Positions 27,886 through 35,850 of a DNA stretch of 39,878 nt are shown here, piece after piece. The translations under genes and the position numbers were made by a program. The stretch's first letter is position 1. Every line of letters begins with the position of its first letter. Source of the stretch: CAIXQW01 sp046049675 (lineage in GTDB: Bacteria > Bacteroidota > Bacteroidia > Chitinophagales > Chitinophagaceae); NCBI GenBank assembly GCA_046049675.1, contig JBJORA010000073.1, positions 1 to 39,878 of the forward strand. Reading direction: 5' to 3'. Below the pieces are notes generated by a model that searched no databases, was not told where the DNA came from, and saw only the letters and a program-made list of their open reading frames with translations.

Positions 27886-30177
27886 TTAGTGTAAGAATGT
27901 AAACGTACCACGTTGCTTTACACTACCATCTGCGTTAGAGGCAAGTACCATGTAAACTCCACTTTGTGGTTTTGCACCTAAATATGTTTTGCCATTCCAG
28001 CTAAAGGTGCCCCCATTGGCTTTGCCTTTGTAAACCAGTTGTCCTGCTGCATCAATAATATGTACCTCCGCATCTTGTACTAAACCGTTTATGGTAATTG
28101 TACCACTATAATTTTCTTTTACAGGATTAGGAAAAATCAGTAGATCTTCAGCAGGATTTGCACTAGCAGTTGCATCGCTACGATAGCTAAGTATACCAAG
28201 TTTGGTGCCAATGTATACAATACCAGTAGCATCATCTATAGCAATACTTGTAATCTCGTTACTAGGTAGCGGGCTATTATTAATATTAAATCGCTGAATC
28301 AATTGTTGTGCATCTGCACTAACGAGCCACAAGCCATTATCGGTGCCTACCCATTTTCTGTTGCCGCCATCTACTGCAATGGCACGAACATTTTCCGAAA
28401 TAAAAAGCTTGTCGGCCTTGATGTCATATTTTACAATCTTATTCTCTGCCTCGCAACCGCCACTTTCTAAGGCGCTTTCAGGACAGTTGATAATGCTTAC
28501 ACCATCGCTAGTGCCAACCCAAAGTTTACCATCTCTGTCGAGGCAAGCACTTAGTACGGTATTGCTTGCCAGGTTGCCACTGCCATTGCCTGATTTATAA
28601 ACCATAGATTTGTCATCGGCCTTATTACCTAAAGTACCATTGTCATTATAAACAGCTAAGCCTTGCCCACGTGGCAGAATTACCCACTTCTGATTGGCTT
28701 GATCTACAATAATTTCACCTATGACGTTAGAACTACCATTGTTAGGCAAAGCAAACCTATACCAGTTATTGTCTTTGTCCTTAGCCACTAAATTATTACT
28801 TACATAAGCCAAGCTTACCCACAATGTGCCTTTATTGTCGATTGCAGTATTAGAGCAATTGAAACGGCTAGGTTCTCCACCTTGCGCTGGGTCCAGGCCG
28901 CTGCCGTATTTGTAGATCTTTATATTATCTTGTTCATCAAATTCCAAAAGACCGCCATAATTGTATGATGGTGCGTAAATCTTTTTAGCTTTAGCATCAT
29001 AGGCTATATCTAGAATATCAGCAGCGCTATCCATTGTTGGGTAGCCAGAAAAGGTGCTATAATTTTTCCATTGACCATCATCAAATACATTAAGGCCGCT
29101 ACGATTACCTAAGGGATTAAATGCGCCATCTACTCCGCCGCTTGCTGCATAAAGCTTATTGTTGAGATACCTTAGCTTAAATGCACCTGATCTTCTTGGG
29201 CCATTTACAATATATAAGCTCTTGCTGTTGTCCACATCAATTAGTAAGCAACCTACAAAAACATCAGCACACCAAATACGGGCATTCGTTGGATCAAATT
29301 CAATTTTTGTAGCAGCCGTACCGCCAATAAAATTAAGTTCACTACCAGCAACATTCAAGATATGTATATCGCTGCCAGTATTTTCGCTAAAGGACACAAC
29401 GTATACCGAATCGCCTCTTGCTTTTAGATCAACAATATTTTTTGCTGAAACACGAATTTCCGTTGCTGTTTGCCAAGTTGGGTCTATGCTAAAAACTCTA
29501 TTGATCGTACTAGCAAAAATGGTATTAGTGCCAAATGTGATTTTACCAAATACAGTTGAGCCTAGTTTTTGCCATCTTGTTATTTCCTCCGGAAACTGGT
29601 CTTGAGCACTTATTCTATAAACGCCTAAGCTAGTATTAGCGTAAATACTATCGTTGTGCACTAGTACTTGCGATACGAATGCTTGCGAACCTGCGACAAC
29701 AAATGGAAAGCTGGTGGCGATCTCTTGCCTTTCGTGATTAATAAACATGATACCCGCATCTGTAGCTACAATTGTTTGCTTGCCTAATTGCGCAGAGCCA
29801 TTAATGCCCTTACTTCCGCTAACATTAGCAATTTTTAGATCAGGCAAATTGGTAAAATTGCCGTCGCGATACAAATCAATGTCGGCGTTGCTGTACCCAA
29901 TAAACAAGGCATCGGCCTCGCTGTTGTAACTAATGTGCACAATATCGGAGCTACTTAGCCCATTTACCTTGGAGAAAGTAGAAAATACATCGCTGCCTTT
30001 ATCGTATTGTAGCAAGCCATATTTGCCAGAATAGATATGGGTGGGTGTGGGACATACTGCAGCACATTCGTCGTAGGACAATAAGCTCGTCCAGGTACCG
30101 ATTGGTACATTTTGGGCACTGATGTTCACTGCAAATGCACATAAACCAAGTGCCGCAATAAGGCGTTGTAACAGCAT
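27886..30177 (-). CDS. porZ: Type IX secretion system protein PorZ
   Basis: A 763-residue protein, close to the ~776 residues of the Porphyromonas PorZ. It has a signal peptide (ending NISAQ), then IGTWTSLLSYDEC, the typical PorZ opening. Two beta-propellers follow, with repeated propeller strands such as GKLWVGTSDGVSII and RKWVGTDNGLWLV. The protein ends in a type A sorting domain (LLIFPNPVKENY ... SGVYMVLA ... GTFTFLH). PorZ is part of the surface sortase complex of T9SS and presents anionic lipopolysaccharide to PorU when cargo is attached. It therefore belongs to the machinery that would process the sorting-domain proteins encoded at 19492 and 24152. It leads a unit with recO. Confidence 0.88.
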   Translation of the reverse strand: MLLQRLIAALGLCAFAVNISAQNVPIGTWTSLLSYDECAAVCPTPTHIYSGKYGLLQYDKGSDVFSTFSKVNGLSSSDIVHISYNSEADALFIGYSNADIDLYRDGNFTNLPDLKIANVSGSKGINGSAQLGKQTIVATDAGIMFINHERQEIATSFPFVVAGSQAFVSQVLVHNDSIYANTSLGVYRISAQDQFPEEITRWQKLGSTVFGKITFGTNTIFASTINRVFSIDPTWQTATEIRVSAKNIVDLKARGDSVYVVSFSENTGSDIHILNVAGSELNFIGGTAATKIEFDPTNARIWCADVFVGCLLIDVDNSKSLYIVNGPRRSGAFKLRYLNNKLYAASGGVDGAFNPLGNRSGLNVFDDGQWKNYSTFSGYPTMDSAADILDIAYDAKAKKIYAPSYNYGGLLEFDEQDNIKIYKYGSGLDPAQGGEPSRFNCSNTAIDNKGTLWVSLAYVSNNLVAKDKDNNWYRFALPNNGSSNVIGEIIVDQANQKWVILPRGQGLAVYNDNGTLGNKADDKSMVYKSGNGSGNLASNTVLSACLDRDGKLWVGTSDGVSIINCPESALESGGCEAENKIVKYDIKADKLFISENVRAIAVDGGNRKWVGTDNGLWLVSADAQQLIQRFNINNSPLPSNEITSIAIDDATGIVYIGTKLGILSYRSDATASANPAEDLLIFPNPVKENYSGTITINGLVQDAEVHIIDAAGQLVYKGKANGGTFSWNGKTYLGAKPQSGVYMVLASNADGSVKQRGTFTFLH

Positions 30178-30266
30178 GATGTAAAAATACTACCTAGTAA
30201 ACGAAATTTTCTGTGCAATGTTGCAAATAAGATGCACTTTTTCTTTAGGCTAGGCGCTGTATTGGC

Positions 30267-30274
30267 TACCTTTG
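30267..30274 (+). promoter_or_regulatory. -7 box (TACCTTTG) before the MMPL transporter
   Basis: TACCTTTG is an exact TAnnTTTG match, 17 nt before the ATG at 30292. No good TTG lies at the usual distance upstream. Its position inside the longer open frame from 30232 argues that the downstream ATG is the real start. Confidence 0.5.
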
Positions 30275-30291
30275 CTGCCCTGCCCGCTATG

Positions 30292-32646
30292 TGGAAGAAG
30301 ATCGGACTATTTGCACTTAACTACCGTTTGCCTGTTTTGGCAATCTTATTGGTAATAACTTGCATTTTGGGCTATTTTGGCACCAAGGTTCAAGTAAGCT
30401 ATGAGCTAAAAAGTGCCATTAGCGAAAATAGTAGCACGTTTAAGTTACACAAGCAATTTAAGCAGCTATTTGGCGAGGATAACAATACCATTGTTATTGG
30501 CTTTAAGGGAGACGTAAAGAATCTTCATCAAGCAGTGCTAACCCTTAGCAATGAGTTGCGTAGCACCAAAGGCATAACAGAAGTGTTAGCCATACCAAAT
30601 GCGGTTAATATCCAAAAAACGCTTAATACCGATGGCGAAGAGGCCCTTAAGACAGTTGGCGTTTTTGCCGATTCTAATGCAATAGGCCTTGACTCGCAGT
30701 TTCAGCAGTTTTATAATTTGCCTTTTTATAAAAACTTGTTGTACAACCCAGACAATGGCACGCAACTACTTGCCTTAAAATTAGATTCTGATATCCTTCG
30801 AACAAAGGCACGTGTGCAACTTGTACAAGATTTAATTGCTCGCTGCGATAAGTTTGGCAAAGACAATAAAGTTGAAATGCACTACAGTGGCTTACCACTA
30901 ATACGTAGTGTAGTAGCAACGGATGTTCAGCGCGAAATGAAAATGTTCTTGCTATTGTCGCTGGCACTAACTGCTTTAATACTATTGGTGTTTTTTAGAA
31001 ATATCGTAACGGTACTTTTTTCTTTATTGATTGTATTGGCTGGTGTTGCCTGGAGTATGGGCATCATGTATTTATTGGGCTATCAAATTACTTTGCTCAC
31101 AGCGCTTATACCACCGCTTATTGTGGTGATTGGTATTCCAAATTGTATTTACTTCCTCAACAAATACCATCAAGAGCATAGTACTGGTACTACACAAGCG
31201 CAAAGCTTGGTGCGCATGGTACAGCGCATGGGTGTGGTAACTTTGTTTACTAATCTCACTGCTGCCATAGGCTTTGGTGTATTTTGCTTAACTGGTAGCA
31301 CAGTGCTACAAGAGTTTGGATGGGTAGCATGGCTTGGTATTATTGCCGTGTTCTTTATTAGTTTACTTGGCATACCTGCATTGTTTAGCTATTTGCCAGC
31401 ACCTAATGCCAAGCATACTAATTATTTAGACTCACCGCTACTCAATAAGTTTCTTGCATGGACAGAGCGCTTGGTGTTTAAGCATCGCAAGGCCTTGTAT
31501 ATATTTTGGATTTTAGCAACTGTAGTAGCTGCAAGCGGTTTACTCAAGCTAAAACAAAAGGCTTACATGGTAGATGATTTGCCTAGTAGTAATAAGCTTG
31601 TGCAGGATCTGCGCTACTTCGAGAGCAACTTCGGTGGCGTGATGCCGCTAGAAATTTGGATAGATACCAAAAAGAAAAATGGTGCAATATCTCTAGGGAC
31701 GCTAAATAAAATAGACGAGTTGAGTACATCTATTGCAGGCATGGATAGTATGGGTAAACCACTAAGTGTAGTTGAAGCCATTAAGTTTGCGCGCCAAGCA
31801 TATTATGATGGCGATAGTATGAGTTACGCCGTACCAAGCAGTTTGGATGCAAGCTTTTTGATGCCATATCTGCGCATGAAAAATGATGCCAGCGCATCAA
31901 AGAGTCAGTTTGGTAAAATTATTAAGAGCTATTTAGATAGTACAAAGCAACACGCACGCATTAGTGTAAGCATGGCTGATGTGGGTAGTACGTATTTGCC
32001 AAAGATTGTTGATAGCATTAAGCGTGCGAGTGCCGATATCTTTGACACTGCACGCTACAAGGTAAACTTTACAGGTACTAGTATAGTATTCTTAGAAGGT
32101 AGCAAGTACATCATTGACAGCTTGCGCGATAGCATTCTTTATGCTTTGCTCATGATTGTCGTGTGCATGGTATTGTTGTTTAGATCATGGAGAATTGTGC
32201 TAATGGCCATGCTTGCCAATATTATTCCGCTGGTGATTACGGCAGGTTTAATGGGTTGGTTAGGTGTGCCGCTTAAGCCAAGTACGGTTCTTGTGTTTAG
32301 TATTGCATTAGGTATTACGGTAGATGTAACCATTCGTTTTCTTGTAGCATACAAACAACTTCTTCCTAAATACAATTACGACATTGCCAAAGCTGTGCAA
32401 GCAAGTATACAAGATACAGGCTTGAGTATTGTTTATACAAGTCTTATCCTAATTGTAGGCTTCATGGTATTTACGATAAGTAATTTCGGAGGTACAAAAG
32501 CCTTGGGCTTGCTAACAAGCTTTACCTTGTTGTTGAGCATGTTTATCAACCTTACGATTGTACCTGCATTTTTAATGTGGATGGATAAAGTAGAGCGCAA
32601 GAAGCAAGATCAAGGCTTGCTTGAAGAAGCGCTTTCTGAGGAATAG
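30292..32646 (+). CDS. MMPL/RND-superfamily transporter
   Basis: An inner-membrane protein of about 784 residues with two similar halves, each with one transmembrane helix, a periplasmic loop of ~200 residues and five further helices. Visible segments are YRLPVLAILLVITCILGYFG (helix 1), IPPLIVVIGIPNCIYFLNKYH (first core), KALYIFWILATVVAASGLL (helix 7) and ALGITVDVTIRFLVAYKQ (second core, with a charged Asp). MMPL proteins move lipids, hopanoids or other hydrophobic molecules using the proton gradient; the cargo here is unknown. The first half has Asn where many relatives have Asp. I chose MWKKIGLFALNYR as start because this opening is typical and a -7 box lies just before it. The longer form from 30232 adds 20 residues. 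Confidence 0.88.
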   Translation, partial: WKKIGLFALNYRLPVLAILLVITCILGYFGTKVQVSYELKSAISENSSTFKLHKQFKQLFGEDNNTIVIGFKGDVKNLHQAVLTLSNELRSTKGITEVLAIPNAVNIQKTLNTDGEEALKTVGVFADSNAIGLDSQFQQFYNLPFYKNLLYNPDNGTQLLALKLDSDILRTKARVQLVQDLIARCDKFGKDNKVEMHYSGLPLIRSVVATDVQREMKMFLLLSLALTALILLVFFRNIVTVLFSLLIVLAGVAWSMGIMYLLGYQITLLTALIPPLIVVIGIPNCIYFLNKYHQEHSTGTTQAQSLVRMVQRMGVVTLFTNLTAAIGFGVFCLTGSTVLQEFGWVAWLGIIAVFFISLLGIPALFSYLPAPNAKHTNYLDSPLLNKFLAWTERLVFKHRKALYIFWILATVVAASGLLKLKQKAYMVDDLPSSNKLVQDLRYFESNFGGVMPLEIWIDTKKKNGAISLGTLNKIDELSTSIAGMDSMGKPLSVVEAIKFARQAYYDGDSMSYAVPSSLDASFLMPYLRMKNDASASKSQFGKIIKSYLDSTKQHARISVSMADVGSTYLPKIVDSIKRASADIFDTARYKVNFTGTSIVFLEGSKYIIDSLRDSILYALLMIVVCMVLLFRSWRIVLMAMLANIIPLVITAGLMGWLGVPLKPSTVLVFSIALGITVDVTIRFLVAYKQLLPKYNYDIAKAVQASIQDTGLSIVYTSLILIVGFMVFTISNFGGTKALGLLTSFTLLLSMFINLTIVPAFLMWMDKVERKKQDQGLLEEALSEE

Positions 32647-32681
32647 AACATTTGACAATAGCGCTGTAATTTTTTTACATG

Positions 32682-32689
32682 TACATTTG
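32682..32689 (+). promoter_or_regulatory. -7 box (TACATTTG) of metF
   Basis: An exact TAnnTTTG match 13 nt before the metF ATG. A TTTG at 32651-32654 is 27 nt upstream, which is longer than the usual spacer, so only the -7 part is convincing. It implies a leader of only about 8 nt. Confidence 0.55.
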
Positions 32690-32702
32690 CAACACTTAAG
32701 TA

Positions 32703-33656
32703 ATGAAAGTAATCGATCACATACTACAGGCAAAAGACACACTGTTTTCTTTTGAAGTACTACCACCTGTAAAGGGTAAGAGTATTGACAGTTTATTCAA
32801 CACCTTGGACCCACTCATGGAGTTCAAGCCATCTTTTATAAATGTAACTTATCACCGTGCCGAGCAAATTTATAAGCGCAATGCAAAGGGTAGCTTCGAC
32901 CGCGTAGAAATACGCAAGCGCCCTGGTACTGTTGGTATTTGCGCGGCCTTGATGAACCACTATAAGGTAGATGCAGTGCCACACCTAATTTGTGGAGGCT
33001 TTAGTAAAGACGAAACAGAAAATGCCTTGATTGATCTTGACTTCTTAGGGATAGACAATGTATTAGCTCTACGTGGCGACCCACCAAAGAATGAGAAAGT
33101 GTTTACACCCCATCCGCTTGGTAATCAGTACGCCATTGATTTAGTAAAGCAAGTACAAGCGCTCAATAGTGGTATTTATTTAGAAGATGAAATTATGGAC
33201 GGTGTGCATACTAAGTTTTGTATTGGTATTGCTGGCTATCCAGAAAAGCATATCGAAAGTCCTAACAGCGAAGTAGAATTGATGTACACAAAGGACAAGA
33301 TTGATGCAGGTGCTGAGTATATCACCACGCAAATGTTCTTTAATAATCAGAAGTACTTTGAGTATGTAAAGGCATGTCGCGACAGCAATATTAATGTTCC
33401 AATCATACCAGGCTTAAAGCCGCTTACGAGTAAGAAGCAGTTGAGCTTAATACCAAGTGTATTTAATGTAGATTTACCTACCGATTTGGTAAAAGAAATT
33501 CTAAAGACCAAAAGCGATGCAGACAGCGATAGGGTAGGCGAAGATTGGCTAGTAGAACAAGTACGCGAACTAATTAAGGCAAAAGTACCTGTAGTACATT
33601 TTTACACACTTGGCAAACCGCAAGTGGTGTACAATGTAATGAAACGTATTTTGTAA
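32703..33656 (+). CDS. metF: 5,10-methylenetetrahydrofolate reductase
   Basis: A 317-residue TIM-barrel flavoenzyme. Family motifs are FSFEVLPPVKG (N-terminal), FINVTYHRAEQ (near 40), ALRGDPPK (near 120), FCIGIAGYPEKH (near 175), AGAEYITTQMFFNNQKYFEY (near 205) and PIIPGLKPL (near 235). It reduces methylene-THF to methyl-THF using FAD, which supplies the methyl group for methionine synthesis. It is cytoplasmic. It is a single gene, with its stop only 9 bp from the stop of the convergent membrane-protein gene. Length and motifs are normal for the family. Confidence 0.95.
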   Translation: MKVIDHILQAKDTLFSFEVLPPVKGKSIDSLFNTLDPLMEFKPSFINVTYHRAEQIYKRNAKGSFDRVEIRKRPGTVGICAALMNHYKVDAVPHLICGGFSKDETENALIDLDFLGIDNVLALRGDPPKNEKVFTPHPLGNQYAIDLVKQVQALNSGIYLEDEIMDGVHTKFCIGIAGYPEKHIESPNSEVELMYTKDKIDAGAEYITTQMFFNNQKYFEYVKACRDSNINVPIIPGLKPLTSKKQLSLIPSVFNVDLPTDLVKEILKTKSDADSDRVGEDWLVEQVRELIKAKVPVVHFYTLGKPQVVYNVMKRIL

Positions 33657-33665
33657 GTTGCTCTT

Positions 33666-34175
33666 TTAATAAAGCAAATGCCTACGCTGCGTAGCATAGA
33701 TTAAACCAAAGATGAGTGGTGCAAGTGCATAGTAAAAGCCTATGTAACCAATAATTGGCGAACTACTTAATAGAATCATACCTACGATTGGGTAGAGCAA
33801 TAAGCCTAACATGTAAATTAGGAATCCCTGCTTTTTTAGTTTACGCATTAATACTGCGCCAGCAATACAAGCTGCGCCGCACACAATCGCCAGTATTCCA
33901 ATAAGCAATCTATTTTGGCATGCTATAAGGGTATGTGCTTCCATTTTATCAAGCCATGGTTCAAGTTGTGGTGTTTGCGCTACCATGGCCTGCATGCCTT
34001 GCATGGTTTGTTCAACCATTTCTTCGCATTTTACTGATCGTAAGTTTGAGAGGCCTCCGAGAATTTGTATGCCAGCGCTAATAAATGTAAATATTGAAGC
34101 AACTGCTATACCGCTTGGTAATTGCTTATTGCCATTATTGCCTTGGTATTCGTATAGGTTGTCTACTGTTTGCAT
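33666..34175 (-). CDS. Small four-helix membrane protein, unknown
   Basis: A 169-residue protein with four predicted transmembrane segments at about residues 22-42, 88-108, 115-135 and 140-160. A loop of ~45 residues between the first two is rich in Met, Gln and Glu and has a CEEM motif. I do not recognise the family. A TATATTTG box (minus strand, 34187-34180) ends 4 nt before the ATG, so transcription should start at or next to the start codon. The gene lies 48 bp downstream of ridA on the same strand but has its own box. It is convergent with metF. Confidence 0.65.
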   Translation of the reverse strand: MQTVDNLYEYQGNNGNKQLPSGIAVASIFTFISAGIQILGGLSNLRSVKCEEMVEQTMQGMQAMVAQTPQLEPWLDKMEAHTLIACQNRLLIGILAIVCGAACIAGAVLMRKLKKQGFLIYMLGLLLYPIVGMILLSSSPIIGYIGFYYALAPLIFGLIYATQRRHLLY

Positions 34176-34179
34176 AGTA

Positions 34180-34187
34180 CAAATATA
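34180..34187 (-). promoter_or_regulatory. -7 box (TATATTTG) abutting the membrane-protein start
   Basis: An exact TAnnTTTG match on the minus strand, with TACT between it and the ATG at 34175. This predicts a leaderless transcript. Confidence 0.5.
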
Positions 34188-34223
34188 GTAAGCTTAGAGA
34201 ATTGTCGTTTACCGTTTATAAAA

Positions 34224-34604
34224 TTATCGTACCGCCACCATGCTTATTTCTACATTGACGCCCTTTGGTAAGCCTTTTACAGCAAAAGTTTCGCGTGCGG
34301 GAGCATCATCGCCAAAGTGTTTACCATAAATTGTATTGACTTCTGCAAATAAAGCCATATCAGTCAATAGAATCGTGCATTTTACAGCATTGGAGAAATT
34401 CATATTTGCAGCTGTTAGTATGGCTGAGAGGTTGCTCATTACTCTATTTGTTTCAGTGGCAATATCCGCCATATCTAATTCACCAGTTGCAGGATCTATT
34501 GCTATTTGACCACTAATATAAAGTGTATCACCTACTTGTATAGCTTGACTGTAGGGGCCAATTGGTGCAGGTGCATTGCTTGTGTTGATCACTATTTTGC
34601 TCAT
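34224..34604 (-). CDS. ridA: RidA-family enamine/imine deaminase
   Basis: A 126-residue member of the YjgF/YER057c/UK114 family. Motifs are APAPIGPYSQAIQVGDTLYI, SGQIAIDPATGEL, ANMNFSNAVKCTILL and PARETFAVKGLPKGVNVEI, where the Arg in PARE is the substrate-binding residue. RidA proteins hydrolyse reactive enamines such as 2-aminoacrylate, made by PLP enzymes, and release ammonia. It is cytoplasmic and normally a trimer. The ATG at 34604 gives the standard N-terminus; the frame open to 34697 would add 31 unrelated residues and overlap the divergent tsaB start. A TATATTTA box ends 4 nt before the ATG. Confidence 0.92.
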   Translation of the reverse strand: MSKIVINTSNAPAPIGPYSQAIQVGDTLYISGQIAIDPATGELDMADIATETNRVMSNLSAILTAANMNFSNAVKCTILLTDMALFAEVNTIYGKHFGDDAPARETFAVKGLPKGVNVEISMVAVR

Positions 34605-34688
34605 GCTGTAAATATAGTTTGCTGTTTGCAACAAGCCTTGTATAGCTTCGTTTTTTTCTCTGCTAAAAGTAGTAGTACCTTTACAAGC

Positions 34689-35315
34689 ATGGCACATGTG
34701 CTATATATTAATTCTGCATTTAGTAATCTAGAAGTTAGCATCATCAGCAATGGAACACTAGTTTACAATGCAGTGAGCACTGAGGCAAACAATCACAGTA
34801 CTGCAATGGTAGCGCTAGTGGACGAGTGTTTGGATAAATGCGGCCTTGCGAGTCTAAGCGAATTAGATGCGTTTGCCATCCTAAGCGGCCCCGGCAGTTA
34901 TACTGGGCTGCGCATTGGCATGAGTTATGTAAAAGGGCTTGCTGCTGCTACACAAAAGCCGATTATTGCGATTGACCTTTTTGATATATTGCTTTATAAT
35001 TCTAAGAGTCACTTTGCTTTCTACCAGCCAATGAAAGGTGAGGTGCTGTACAAAGTAAGAAACGAAACCACAGTTACATTGTGCACTACGAGTGAGGCTA
35101 TGGCTATGGTTTCGCACGAAAAGCCTGCTGTAGTACTTTCAAATAGCATACATGATTTAGAAAATGCGCAGCATATCGTAAGCGATGAAATGCCTAATAT
35201 TGCAACATGTGTATGGCAAAGGTTTACAACTGAGTCATTTAGCAATTTGTTAGATGCCGCGCCTTTCTACGGCAAAGACGTCTTTATTGCTAAACCAAAA
35301 GCTGTTAAAACCTAA
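34689..35315 (+). CDS. tsaB: tRNA threonylcarbamoyladenosine biosynthesis protein TsaB
   Basis: A 208-residue protein of the ASKHA fold, slightly shorter than the usual ~230. The key motif is SGPGSYTGLRIGMSYVKGLA (about residues 62-81), and the N-terminus (HVLYINSAFSNLEVSII) gives the first ATPase-like strand pair. TsaB pairs with TsaD and TsaE to make t6A37 in tRNAs that read ANN codons. The start at 34689 is chosen because the longer frame from 34506 would run through the ridA promoter and first codons. A TACCTTTA box at 34676-34683 ends 5 nt before the ATG. It is divergent from ridA with an 84-bp gap that holds both boxes. Confidence 0.88.
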   Translation: MAHVLYINSAFSNLEVSIISNGTLVYNAVSTEANNHSTAMVALVDECLDKCGLASLSELDAFAILSGPGSYTGLRIGMSYVKGLAAATQKPIIAIDLFDILLYNSKSHFAFYQPMKGEVLYKVRNETTVTLCTTSEAMAMVSHEKPAVVLSNSIHDLENAQHIVSDEMPNIATCVWQRFTTESFSNLLDAAPFYGKDVFIAKPKAVKT

Positions 35316-35356
35316 GGTAATATTATATATTATAAAAAAATTAATCTATCTTTGCC

Positions 35357-35392
35357 TTGCTTTCTTAACAAATGATAGCTACCTTTGTTAAG
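35357..35392 (+). promoter_or_regulatory. arsR-type promoter with overlapping inverted-repeat operator
   Basis: TTG at 35357-35359, a 20-nt spacer and TACCTTTG at 35380-35387 form a canonical Bacteroidota promoter. CTTAACAAA (35364-35372) and TTTGTTAAG (35384-35392) are perfect 9-bp reverse complements separated by 11 nt, and they cover the spacer and the -7 box. This is the expected layout of a repressor operator and predicts that the ArsR protein controls its own gene. A second TATCTTTG box lies at 35347-35354 without a -33 partner. Confidence 0.7.
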
Positions 35393-35428
35393 GAACATTA
35401 AGGCTTGCCTACAAAAACTAGCGACACA

Positions 35429-35767
35429 ATGGATCAGATTACTGCAATTCAAACAACAGAAAATAGCAACAACGCTAGCATTTTAGATGTAATAGCCATC
35501 AAGAAAGGTCACCTTGTGTTGCGCTCTCTTAATCATAAACTTCGTCAACAAATTATTCGCTTGCTTGAGCAAACAAGCCATCTAAGCGTTACAGAAATTT
35601 ATGTAAAACTTAGAGTAGAACAAAGCGTAGCAAGTCAGCATTTAGCAATCATGCGTAAAGCGGGCTATCTAACAACAACGCGCGACGGTAAAAATATTTA
35701 CTATTCAATCAATAAGAATAAGTTGCAAAGTTTGATGGATCATATCACAATGATCATCGATAACTAA
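35429..35767 (+). CDS. ArsR-family winged-helix repressor without cysteine
   Basis: A 112-residue protein (120 if the upstream TTG at 35405 is used). The ArsR winged helix is clear: LRSLNHKLRQQIIRLLEQ, then LSVTEIYVKLRVEQSVASQH (recognition helix) and LAIMRKAGYLTTTRDGKNIY (wing). There is no cysteine in either version, so it cannot sense metals or persulfides by thiols as CstR, BigR or SqrR do. It lies 83 bp upstream of the CstB-like gene on the same strand, with an inverted repeat over its own promoter, so it is the likely local regulator. The signal it detects is unknown; His or other ligands are possible. Confidence 0.85.
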   Translation: MDQITAIQTTENSNNASILDVIAIKKGHLVLRSLNHKLRQQIIRLLEQTSHLSVTEIYVKLRVEQSVASQHLAIMRKAGYLTTTRDGKNIYYSINKNKLQSLMDHITMIIDN

Positions 35768-35796
35768 TTATACAGCAGGCACAGGCAATTATTATG

Positions 35797-35835
35797 TTGC
35801 TACTTTGAGCAATGTAGCAAACAAACGTACATTTG
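35797..35835 (+). promoter_or_regulatory. Promoter of the CstB-like gene with inverted repeat
   Basis: TTTG at 35804-35807, a 20-nt spacer and TACATTTG at 35828-35835 make a canonical promoter. TTGCTAC (35797-35803) and GTAGCAA (35814-35820) are perfect 7-bp reverse complements with a 10-nt spacer that starts with the -33 TTTG. The half-sites differ from those at the arsR-type promoter, so a second regulator may act here. Transcription would give a leader of about 10 nt to the ATG at 35851. Confidence 0.65.
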
Positions 35836-35850
35836 CACAAAGCATATTAT

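Noticed and set aside
34605..34697. 31-residue N-terminal extension of RidA
   Set aside because: It is unrelated to the family start, crosses the tsaB promoter and first codons, and a promoter-like box lies just before the ATG at 34604.
35833..35850. TTG start at 35833 for the CstB-like protein
   Set aside because: It also lies inside the TACATTTG box; ATG at 35851 gives the normal family N-terminus.
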